This document shows positions 1 through 5,420 of a DNA stretch of 5,420 bases, piece by piece (positions within the stretch are counted from its first letter, which is position 1; every line of letters begins with the position of its first letter). The notes under the pieces are model-generated. The model did no database searches. It saw nothing but the letters and a program-made list of their open reading frames with translations, and was not told the origin of the DNA. The DNA comes from an uncultured Verrucomicrobiales bacterium. Its GTDB lineage: Bacteria > Verrucomicrobiota > Verrucomicrobiia > Verrucomicrobiales > Akkermansiaceae. Location: assembly GCA_937952875.1 (NCBI GenBank), contig CALFDI010000358.1, positions 1-5,420 on the forward strand, written 5' to 3'. The position numbers and the translations under genes were made by a program.

Positions 1-48
1 ATTGCCTTTTTCTTTACCCGCTGGGCGTGTGGCTCTAGAGATTGGGGT

Positions 49-522
49 ATGATAGATATGCTGGTGCGCCTCTACGATCTTCCTGAGTCTGATTCGCTCT
101 ACGCCCGTGTGCGGGAGCAGGGAATTATTCTCCGTCGGCCAGGGGCGTATGAGAAGCACTTGATCGCGGAGTTCGCAGAGAAGAATTTTTCGAAAAAGTG
201 GCGGAGCGAAGTGGAGATTGCCTTTTCACGCCAGCCTGTGAGTTGCTTCATTGCGACGCGGGATAAGGAAGTCCTTGGCTTTGCCTGCTATGAAACGTCA
301 CATCGCGGATACTTCGGCCCGACGGGGGTGATCGAGGCCGCTCGTGGCACAGGGATCGGGAAGGCTTTGCTCTTTCTCGCGCTAAATGGCTTACGTGACA
401 TGGGTTATGCTTATGGCTTCATAGGTGGTGTCGGCCCGAAGGAGTTCTATGCAAAGGCGTGTGGAGCAATCGAGATACCAGGGAGTGATCCAGGGATCTA
501 TCAGGATATTTTACCTGGGTAG
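49..522 (+). CDS. GNAT-family N-acetyltransferase
   Basis: Small (157 aa) acetyl-CoA-dependent N-acetyltransferase of the GNAT fold, presumably cytoplasmic; the acceptor cannot be told from sequence. The acetyl-CoA pyrophosphate-binding motif A is clear: strand FGPTGVIEA (about 89-97) runs into the R-G-T-G-I-G-K loop (99-105) and helix ALLFLALNGL. A motif-B-like segment, EFYAKACGA (132-140), follows. FIATRDKEVLGFACYE (67-82) fits the preceding beta hairpin. There is no signal peptide or membrane segment. The start is uncertain. ATG 49 has no convincing Shine-Dalgarno, while an internal ATG at 58 (M4, giving MLVRLYDLP) has GGGG at 44-47 ten bases upstream and matches my memory of where relatives begin. 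The frame is also open leftward to base 1 with no stop. It lies 62 bp ahead of menG on the same strand with no strong terminator between, so co-transcription is possible. Family assignment is firm; function is not. Confidence 0.88.
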   Translation: MIDMLVRLYDLPESDSLYARVREQGIILRRPGAYEKHLIAEFAEKNFSKKWRSEVEIAFSRQPVSCFIATRDKEVLGFACYETSHRGYFGPTGVIEAARGTGIGKALLFLALNGLRDMGYAYGFIGGVGPKEFYAKACGAIEIPGSDPGIYQDILPG

Positions 523-541
523 AGTGGCTTTTCTTAAAAGT

Positions 542-567
542 CTCGCTGGCATGTCGTGCTGAGCGAG
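542..567 (+). other. Imperfect hairpin in the GNAT-menG gap
   Basis: CTCGCT (542-547) pairs with AGCGAG (562-567). An inner GCA (549-551) can pair with TGC (557-559), leaving a 5-base loop. It sits 3 bases before the menG Shine-Dalgarno AGGAG (571-575). No T-run follows, so it is not a standard intrinsic terminator. It could be a weak leader structure or chance. Confidence 0.25.
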
Positions 568-570
568 GCT

Positions 571-575
571 AGGAG
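571..575 (+). promoter_or_regulatory. Shine-Dalgarno site of menG
   Basis: AGGAG lies 9 bases before the ATG at 585. It is the clearest ribosome binding site in the window and fixes the menG start, since the next residues (MQDPVFVKDAFAKIADRY) already match the N-terminus expected of the family. Confidence 0.7.
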
Positions 576-584
576 TGGTCACCG

Positions 585-1259
585 ATGCAAGATCCTGTAT
601 TTGTCAAAGACGCCTTCGCTAAGATAGCTGATCGCTATGTGAGCACGAATCACGTGCTGAGTGTGGGCACAGATATTCTCTGGAGAAAGAAGGTGGGCAA
701 TATCGTGAAATCCTGGAATCCGGAAAAGGTGCTGGATATGGCGACAGGCACGGGCGACTTAGCTCTAGAGATTCAAAAAAAATGCCCTGATGCCTTCGTT
801 ATGGCGGCTGACTTCACTCCTGAGATGCTAGCGCATGCGGATCGACGCGGGGTGAAGCACACGATGGTGGCCGATGGAATGGCGATGCCTTTTCAGGATG
901 ATGAATATGATGTGCTAACAGTGGCCTTCGGTCTGCGGAATATGGAAGACTGGGGGACAGCTCTGAGAGAGATGAGCCGCGTGGTGAAGCCTGGGGGGCA
1001 CCTTCTCGTTCTCGACTTTTCCTTGCCAGATAATGTCTTAGCTAAGCCGTATGGATTTTATTTAAATAAGGTGCTGCCCAAGTTAGCTGGGATTCTTACA
1101 GGTGAGCGCGGGGCCTTTGAATATCTGGCAGGCACGATTGAAAGATTTCCCAGTGGCGAAAAAATGAACGCCTTCATTGAAGAGCATGGCTTCAAGGATG
1201 CGACTTGGACACCTCTGAGTGGTGGGATAGCTGCGGTGTATACAGCTGTGGCTGTGTAG
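585..1259 (+). CDS. menG: Demethylmenaquinone/ubiquinone C-methyltransferase MenG (UbiE family)
   Basis: SAM-dependent C-methyltransferase that methylates demethylmenaquinone (2-demethyl) to menaquinone, the last step of the pathway, in the cytoplasm near the membrane. At 224 aa it is near the usual 225-250. Visible motifs, in order: the N-terminal block FAKIADRY (11-18) then LSVGTDILWR (25-34); SAM motif I, LDMATGTGD (50-58); the motif-II acidic residue D76 in ADFTPEML; the post-II ADGMAMPF (96-103); the AFGLRN signature (114-119); RVVKPGG followed by LLVLDFS (132-146); and EYL...FPSGE near 179-191. Compared with the PROSITE-type UbiE signature, YD is YV, and the His before the Trp is Asp; the E-x-S end of the second signature is D-x-S. 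These look like lineage variants, not damage. No ubiquinone genes are visible, so MenG is favoured over a dual UbiE role. Start chosen from the AGGAG at 571-575. It is convergent with the sulfatase gene, stop to stop 17 bp apart. Confidence 0.95.
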   Translation: MQDPVFVKDAFAKIADRYVSTNHVLSVGTDILWRKKVGNIVKSWNPEKVLDMATGTGDLALEIQKKCPDAFVMAADFTPEMLAHADRRGVKHTMVADGMAMPFQDDEYDVLTVAFGLRNMEDWGTALREMSRVVKPGGHLLVLDFSLPDNVLAKPYGFYLNKVLPKLAGILTGERGAFEYLAGTIERFPSGEKMNAFIEEHGFKDATWTPLSGGIAAVYTAVAV

Positions 1260-1265
1260 ATCTAC
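1256..1265. repeat. 10-bp perfect palindrome at the convergent gene ends
   Basis: GTAGATCTAC is self-complementary. It covers the menG stop codon and part of the 17-bp gap (1260-1276) to the sulfatase stop. There is no spacer loop and no T-run on either strand, so it is not a good terminator. It is recorded because no other terminator is visible in this gap. Confidence 0.2.
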
Positions 1266-1276
1266 TAGCAGAGTCG

Positions 1277-2815
1277 TTAATTCAAGAAAGGGCTCACTTC
1301 TGAGAGGCGGCGATTGACTTCTGGGTGCTCAGGGTCTGTATCGTCTAATTCTTTACGAAGTTCTAGTAGTTGAGATTTAAGGTCTTGAAAGAGTTTTTCT
1401 GTGCCGGCGTCTCCAGCGATGTTATTCATCTCTTGAGGGTCTTTCGCTAGGTCATAGAGTTCCCAGTAAGGCGCGGTCGGCTCTTTGTGAGCACCGTCGA
1501 CTCCGCAGGGGAGTCCGTAGAAAAAGATGAGCTTATGTGTCGCAGTGCGAATCCCCATATGGGCGGGGTTGTCATGGTGTGCCATGTGGAGCCAGTAGCG
1601 GTAGTAGATGGCATCACGCGTTTTATATTCAGTCGTGCCATTGAAGATAGGGACGAGGCTCTTCCCTTGAATATCTGCTGGCTGCTTAGAGACAGGGAGC
1701 CCTGCTAGCTCTAACAGGGTGGGGGCGAAGTCCTGATTAATGACGAGGTCTTGACTCACTGAGCCGGGCTTGATGGCCTTAGGATAGCGGACGAGGAAAG
1801 GTGCCTGCATCGATTCTTCATACATCCAGCGCTTATCGATGTAATCGTGCTCACCGAGCATGAAGCCCTGGTCGCCTGTGTAGACGATGATTGTGTTATC
1901 GAGCTCACCAGTTTTTTCAAGATGGGCGAGCACTTTTCCGACTTGATCGTCGACGCCTTTTACGCAGCGGAAATACTTCTTCATGTAGCGCTGGTAGCTC
2001 TCACGCATGTAGTCCTCATCACTGAGAGATGGGTCAACGGCCATGTGGTGACCCATATTCCGGCGGGCATTCCGCTTACCGACGGATGTGCCGTAACGAG
2101 ACGCGCCTTTCGGGCCGTGATTTCCCCGAGTGAAGAGGCTCTTAGGCTCTGGCATTTCGATATCATTATAGAGCCAATCGTAGCGCTCAGCATTGGCGAA
2201 GTTATCGTGTGGTGCTTTGAACTGGAGGAGGAAGAAAAACGGCTTCTTTTTGTTTTTGCGCTTTTTTAGCCAATCGATTCCCATTTTCCCGATCGCATCA
2301 GTGGAGTGCACTTCATCGTATTTTACGATTTGTTGGGTATTGAGCGGCCACGGCTCAGGCCCTCTGATTCTGAATGTCGGGTTGAAATAGTTGCCCTGCC
2401 CCTTGAGCACAGCGTAGTGGTCGAAGTTCGCGGGCTCACGCTTGAGATGCCATTTTCCGATGACTGCTGTTTCGTAGCCTTGCTTTTTCATCTCGATGGC
2501 GAGCATGTGCTGATTAGCGGGAAGACCTTCGCTAAAGCCAAAGCAGCCATTTTTATGAGCATACTGCCCCGTCATGATCGCAGCTCGGCTCGGTGTGCAG
2601 ATAGAGTTCGTGACAAAGCACTTGTCGAAGCGAATGCCTTCATTGCCGATCCGATCAATGTTCGGTGTCGGGTTCAGCTTGGAAAAGCGACTTTCGTAGA
2701 CGCCGACAGCATGTGCTGCATGGTCATCCGACATGATGTAGAGAATGTTCGGCTTTTTCTCCTCAGCATGAAGCGACGAGAGAAGTGCAAGAAACAGAAA
2801 GAAGTGTCTAAGCAT
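1277..2815 (-). CDS. Secreted formylglycine-dependent sulfatase (S1 type)
   Basis: Type I sulfatase (512 aa, normal length) hydrolysing a sulfate ester, probably on a glycan, outside the cytoplasm. The N-terminus is a signal peptide: MLR, a hydrophobic core FFLFLALLSSL, and likely cleavage after LHA (A17). Cys73 in C-T-P-S-R (73-77) is the residue converted to formylglycine. Other active-site elements are D30/D31 in SDDH, GKWHL (120-124), APH (201-203), GDQG (314-317; the metal-site Asn of the common DNG is Gln, as in a known sulfatase subgroup), GEHDYIDKRW (321-330, K328) and the MYEES patch after it. The C-terminal domain YYRYWLHMAHHDNPAH to WELYDLAKDP (405-460) matches the DUF4976-type sulfatase tail. 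The style resembles proteins annotated as mucin-desulfating/GlcNAc-6-sulfatases, but the substrate cannot be assigned. A maturase (anaerobic SME or FGE) is required and is not in the window. No Shine-Dalgarno precedes ATG 2815; the signal peptide supports that start. It follows the SulP gene by 93 bp on the same strand. Confidence 0.96.
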   Translation of the reverse strand: MLRHFFLFLALLSSLHAEEKKPNILYIMSDDHAAHAVGVYESRFSKLNPTPNIDRIGNEGIRFDKCFVTNSICTPSRAAIMTGQYAHKNGCFGFSEGLPANQHMLAIEMKKQGYETAVIGKWHLKREPANFDHYAVLKGQGNYFNPTFRIRGPEPWPLNTQQIVKYDEVHSTDAIGKMGIDWLKKRKNKKKPFFFLLQFKAPHDNFANAERYDWLYNDIEMPEPKSLFTRGNHGPKGASRYGTSVGKRNARRNMGHHMAVDPSLSDEDYMRESYQRYMKKYFRCVKGVDDQVGKVLAHLEKTGELDNTIIVYTGDQGFMLGEHDYIDKRWMYEESMQAPFLVRYPKAIKPGSVSQDLVINQDFAPTLLELAGLPVSKQPADIQGKSLVPIFNGTTEYKTRDAIYYRYWLHMAHHDNPAHMGIRTATHKLIFFYGLPCGVDGAHKEPTAPYWELYDLAKDPQEMNNIAGDAGTEKLFQDLKSQLLELRKELDDTDPEHPEVNRRLSEVSPFLN

Positions 2816-2823
2816 AAATGAGG

Positions 2824-2852
2824 ATAGTCTTTGGGCACTTGCGGTAGGTCAA
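2824..2852 (-). promoter_or_regulatory. Candidate promoter of the sulfatase gene
   Basis: Reading the - strand, TTGACC (2852-2847, five of six bases of the -35 consensus) is followed after 17 bases by GACTAT (2829-2824, three of six of the -10 consensus). Only 8 bases separate the -10 from the ATG, so a transcript from here would be leaderless or nearly so, which would fit the missing Shine-Dalgarno. The weak -10 keeps this tentative. Confidence 0.25.
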
Positions 2853-2859
2853 GTGTCCC
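2833..2859. repeat. Inverted repeat upstream of the sulfatase start
   Basis: GGGCACTTG (2833-2841) pairs with CAAGTGTCCC (2850-2859): nine base pairs with one bulged T (2856) and an 8-base spacer. It lies 18-44 bases before the sulfatase ATG and overlaps the candidate -35 box. No T-run follows on the - strand (CCCAAAGACTATCC), so an intrinsic terminator for the SulP transcript is unlikely. An operator or an mRNA hairpin is possible. The structure is directly visible; the role is inference. Confidence 0.45.
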
Positions 2860-2908
2860 TTCAAGGATACGCCCCGATTGGCTAGGGCTCTTTCAAGCTT
2901 TCTGCGTT

Positions 2909-4633
2909 TTAGTGCCCGCTGCCGCTTACTTTCGAGAAGTATTGATCTTCAACGATGTCTCCAGCTTTTGTCAGAATTTTGCTGCAGCTCGCATCGAGAT
3001 TGACGAGGTGGAGCTTCTTGCCGAGGCCGCGATATTTCTCGCTCATACTGTGAATCGCTTCGATAGCGGAGTGGTCACAGATTTTAGATCTACGGAAATT
3101 TAAGTAGACGTTTTCAGGGTCCTCTGAAGGGGTGAAAAGATCTTTAAACTCTGTGATGGAGCCGAAGAAGATAGGGCCGCGGACCTTGTAAGTCCTACTA
3201 TTCTCACCTTCTTCGAAAAGCTCAAGCTGCAGCTCCTGTGAACGCTCCCAGCAGTAAACAAGCGCAGAGATGATGATGCCGATGCCCACCGCAAGCGCGA
3301 GGTTATGAGAAATAACAGTGATGATCGAGACGGCGAAGATCACCCAGAGATCAGTCGCGGGGACCTTGCCAAACATTCTGAGGCTGGACCACGCAAAGGT
3401 CGCGATCACGACCATGAACATGACTCCGATGAGGCAGCCGATCGGGATCATCTCGATGGCGCCTGGGGCGAAGAGAATAAAGCCGAGAAGTATAACAGCA
3501 GCGGCAATGCCCGAGAGCCTTCCGCGGCCTCCAGAGTTAATATTGACCATACTCTGGCCGATCATGGCGCAGCCACCGATACCGCCAAATAAGCCGGTGA
3601 CGACATTCGCGCCGCCGAGGGCAACACACTCACGATTCGTCGAACCACGGGTCTCTGTGAGTTCGTCGATGAGGGAGAGAGTCATGAGAGACTCGACGAG
3701 GCCGATGCTAGCGATTGCCAGCGCGAGAAAAAAGATGGCGCTGAGGCCGTCCATGTTGGACCACGAGATTTCTGGGATGTGGAATGTGGGGAGTTCTGCC
3801 TTCAGGCCCTTACGGATTTCGCCCATTTCCTCAGTGCTGAGCTCGCTCTGCGCAATGGCTGTGCCTGTGGCATCGATCTCACTGACGCGGATGGTCTCTT
3901 GGGCTTCTTCGAATTTCTGAATTTTAACGGCCTTTTCGCGCTGGAGCTCGCGCTGAGTCTCAACGACGCTGGCGACCGTTTTCGTATTCTCTTTAAAAAC
4001 AGGAATCGTCGCCACGGCGATGGTGCCGATCACAATCGCGACGAGCGGGGCGGGGATAGCTCGTGTGAACTTTGGCAGGAAATGGCAGACGAGCATGGTG
4101 AAGATGATCAGCCCAGCCATGGATAGCGCCTCTGCGGACCCGATGCTCATCCAATCACCGATCTGCATGAAGCCCTTATCAGAGTCGTAGACGATGCGTT
4201 CATTCGTCTTGAATTGATTAAACTGAGCCCAGCCAATGACGATGGCGAGCCCGTTCACAAAGCCGAGCATCACAGAGTGGGGGAGAAGCCGGATGAAGCG
4301 CCCCATTTTAAAGAGGCCAACGAGTATCTGAATAACACCTGCGAGAATGACGGCGGCGAAGAGATACTCGAGTCCCCAGATGAGGATCACGGAGATCGTA
4401 GCGACAGCCGTCGCCCCAGCTGCGCCAGAGATCATGCCAGGGCGGCCACCGAAGATCGCAGTGATGAGCCCGAGGAAGAATGATGCGTAAAGCCCGAGCA
4501 GGGGATCGACTCCAGCAACGAAAGCAAAGGCGACAGCCTCTGGGATCATCGCGAGCGTCACGGTCGCTCCCGCGAGAATTTCGTCCTTCCAGCGTATGCC
4601 TTGGCCGTATTTGCGGTAGATGAGCTTAAACAT
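2909..4633 (-). CDS. SulP-family inorganic anion transporter with STAS domain
   Basis: Inner-membrane anion carrier of the SulP/SLC26 family (574 aa, typical 500-600). Substrates in the family include sulfate, bicarbonate and other anions; this one is not resolved. The N-terminal membrane domain holds about a dozen hydrophobic segments (roughly 18-211 and 296-460), including the family signature region AFVAGVDPLLGLYASF (37-52) and GRPGMISGAAGATAV (63-77). The second half has GGANVVTGLFGGIGGCAMIGQS (340-361). The cytoplasmic STAS domain covers about 480-562: VRGPIFFGSITEFKDLF, VYLNFRR, D520-H-S522-AIEAI (the position that is phosphorylatable Ser in SpoIIAA-type STAS), LHLVNLD. An unusual hydrophilic stretch at about 222-275 splits the membrane domain. 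The start is sound: an in-frame stop lies four codons upstream (4646-4648) and MFKLIYRKYG suits the family; AGGG (4637-4640) is only 3 bases from the ATG. The neighbouring sulfatase suggests sulfate as substrate, by inference only. Confidence 0.95.
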   Translation of the reverse strand: MFKLIYRKYGQGIRWKDEILAGATVTLAMIPEAVAFAFVAGVDPLLGLYASFFLGLITAIFGGRPGMISGAAGATAVATISVILIWGLEYLFAAVILAGVIQILVGLFKMGRFIRLLPHSVMLGFVNGLAIVIGWAQFNQFKTNERIVYDSDKGFMQIGDWMSIGSAEALSMAGLIIFTMLVCHFLPKFTRAIPAPLVAIVIGTIAVATIPVFKENTKTVASVVETQRELQREKAVKIQKFEEAQETIRVSEIDATGTAIAQSELSTEEMGEIRKGLKAELPTFHIPEISWSNMDGLSAIFFLALAIASIGLVESLMTLSLIDELTETRGSTNRECVALGGANVVTGLFGGIGGCAMIGQSMVNINSGGRGRLSGIAAAVILLGFILFAPGAIEMIPIGCLIGVMFMVVIATFAWSSLRMFGKVPATDLWVIFAVSIITVISHNLALAVGIGIIISALVYCWERSQELQLELFEEGENSRTYKVRGPIFFGSITEFKDLFTPSEDPENVYLNFRRSKICDHSAIEAIHSMSEKYRGLGKKLHLVNLDASCSKILTKAGDIVEDQYFSKVSGSGH

Positions 4634-4642
4634 TTGCCCTGC

Positions 4643-4659
4643 GGCTTAGGGGCTAAGCC
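4643..4659. repeat. Perfect hairpin next to the SulP gene start
   Basis: GGCTTAG (4643-4649) and CTAAGCC (4653-4659) form a 7-bp perfect stem with a 3-base loop, 9 bases upstream of the SulP ATG. An outer TTGCC (4634-4638) can also pair with GGCAA (4667-4671), which would cover the AGGG at 4637-4640. No T-run follows on either strand, so a terminator for selD is not well supported. A structure limiting translation initiation is an alternative. Confidence 0.4.
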
Positions 4660-4694
4660 TGAGAATGGCAATCATATATGCGGAGCGCGCCCGT

Positions 4695-5420
4695 CTAGCT
4701 CACGACGATAGCTCTATCCTGTTGCGCAGTCGTGCGCCCGATCACTGCATTGGCCAGGCTGTTATGCTTAGCCAATATCTCGAGGGCGTCATCTAGCTTC
4801 TCTTCAGTGACTGTAAAAAGTATACCGCCAGAGGTCTGTGCGTCTGCCATGAGGAGTTGATAGTCTTCGCTGACTGAGTCTTCGAATCGCACGCGCTCGG
4901 AGACACTCGCGAGGTTTTTCTTAGTCCCTCCTGGGACGAGTCCTCGTGCGATCATTGGCATAATATCCGCGTGGAGGATAGGCAGAGCGGAGTGATCGAT
5001 CTCAGCCGTCACACCTGACCCTTCGCAGAGCTCCATCAAATGCCCCAGCAGGCCGAAGCCTGTGATGTCTGTCCCAGCAATAGAGATGCCCTTCTCCGCC
5101 AGATCTGTCCCGGCGAAGTTCAGCGTCGTCATCGAGCGTGTGGAGAGATCGATGAGGTCTTGGCTCGCTGTGCCTTGCTTGATCGCGGTAGAGGAAATGC
5201 CGGTGCCGATTGGTTTCGTCAGCACGATCACTTCACCAGGCTTGGCATGAGTATTCGCCATGTAGTTCTGGGGATGGACCATACCTGTGACGCTGAGTCC
5301 GTAGATTGGTTCGGGATTTTTAATCGTATGTCCGCCGATGAGAACGCAGCCTGCCTCTTCAGCTTTGACTGCACCTCCGCGGAAGATCTCGTGGACGATC
5401 TCGTTCTCCATCTCTGGGGG
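4695..5420 (-). CDS. selD: Selenide, water dikinase (selenophosphate synthetase) SelD, 5' end cut off by the window edge
   Basis: SelD makes selenophosphate from selenide and ATP, the selenium donor for selenocysteine and for 2-selenouridine in tRNA; cytoplasmic. The 241 codons present are the central and C-terminal parts of a protein usually about 340-350 aa. The frame stays open to base 5420 (P-P-E before the methionine at 5411), so that methionine is internal and not the start. Family motifs: GGHTIKNPEPIYGLSVTG, LTKPIGTG, TDITGFGLLGH, LVPGGTKKN and LMADAQTSGG (usual form DPQTSGG, here with Ala for Pro). The N-terminal catalytic Cys/Sec and Lys are beyond the right edge, so it is not known whether this SelD is itself a selenoprotein. 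It ends 61 bp before the SulP gene on the same strand. The AIR synthase-like fold raises PurM or ThiL as alternatives, but the GGH and TDITGFGLLGH motifs are specific to SelD. Confidence 0.95.
   Translation of the reverse strand, partial: PPEMENEIVHEIFRGGAVKAEEAGCVLIGGHTIKNPEPIYGLSVTGMVHPQNYMANTHAKPGEVIVLTKPIGTGISSTAIKQGTASQDLIDLSTRSMTTLNFAGTDLAEKGISIAGTDITGFGLLGHLMELCEGSGVTAEIDHSALPILHADIMPMIARGLVPGGTKKNLASVSERVRFEDSVSEDYQLLMADAQTSGGILFTVTEEKLDDALEILAKHNSLANAVIGRTTAQQDRAIVVS

Noticed and set aside
528..540. CTTTT-CTT-AAAAG inverted repeat after the GNAT stop, considered as a terminator
   Set aside because: The stem is only five mostly A-T pairs with no GC-rich part and no following T-run.
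32..773. 12-base direct repeat GCTCTAGAGATT at 32-43 and 762-773
   Set aside because: The second copy encodes ordinary MenG residues (A-L-E-I); the copies share no flanking similarity, so it is probably chance.
585..1259. Departures of MenG from the UbiE signature (YD to YV, His to Asp, E-x-S to D-x-S) as a sign of changed function
   Set aside because: All SAM-binding motifs are intact and similar variants are, to my memory, usual for menaquinone-only lineages, so this is lineage variation and not a new activity.
1847..2269. 140-codon + strand open frame opposite the sulfatase
   Set aside because: Shadow frame with hydrophobic stretches but no domain or ribosome site.
2306..2821. 171-codon + strand open frame opposite the sulfatase 5' half
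   Set aside because: Antisense to the catalytic part of the sulfatase, with no recognisable motif; the sulfatase frame carries all conserved active-site residues.
2831..3103. 90-codon + strand open frame over the SulP 3' end and the intergenic gap
   Set aside because: Mostly antisense to the STAS-encoding region; it starts in the inverted repeat and has no ribosome site or recognisable product.
3318..3920. 200-codon + strand open frame opposite the SulP gene
   Set aside because: It lies entirely antisense to a well-recognised SulP coding region. Its product is rich in Met, Arg, Pro and Ser with no recognisable domain, as expected from an antisense shadow of a moderately GC-rich gene.

Overview
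The window looks like ordinary chromosomal DNA of a moderate-GC, menaquinone-using bacterium that degrades sulfated polysaccharides. Verrucomicrobiota (a marine or aquatic Akkermansiaceae/Rubritaleaceae-type organism) is my best guess; Planctomycetota, Lentisphaerota or Bacteroidota are alternatives. The guess rests on a secreted formylglycine-type sulfatase of the kind amplified in those phyla, weak or absent Shine-Dalgarno sites at several genes, and a MenG variant with a Y-V-S-T-N...G-T-D-I-L-W N-terminal motif. This is recognition of protein style, not a database result.

Layout: five protein genes fill almost the whole window in two convergent groups. On the + strand are a GNAT-family acetyltransferase (49-522) and a MenG/UbiE methyltransferase (585-1259). 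On the - strand, read right to left, are selD (selenophosphate synthetase, 5' end cut by the right edge, 5420-4695), a SulP-family anion transporter with a C-terminal STAS domain (4633-2909), and a secreted S1-type sulfatase (2815-1277). The two groups meet tail to tail with only 17 bp between the menG and sulfatase stops. No stretch over 300 bp lacks a gene. I see no rRNA, tRNA, mobile element, CRISPR or phage feature.

How the genes may work together: MenG finishes menaquinone for the respiratory chain and the GNAT protein is an independent small acetyltransferase. The sulfatase would release sulfate from a sulfated glycan in the periplasm or outside the cell, and the adjacent co-directional SulP protein is a plausible sulfate (or other anion, such as bicarbonate) carrier. 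selD lies just upstream on the same strand (61 bp gap), which may reflect simple co-orientation or a loose sulfur/selenium theme.

I found no convincing undescribed system. The items most worth a second look are a roughly 50-residue hydrophilic, coiled-coil-like insertion inside the SulP membrane domain, and two good inverted repeats placed just upstream of the SulP and sulfatase start codons.
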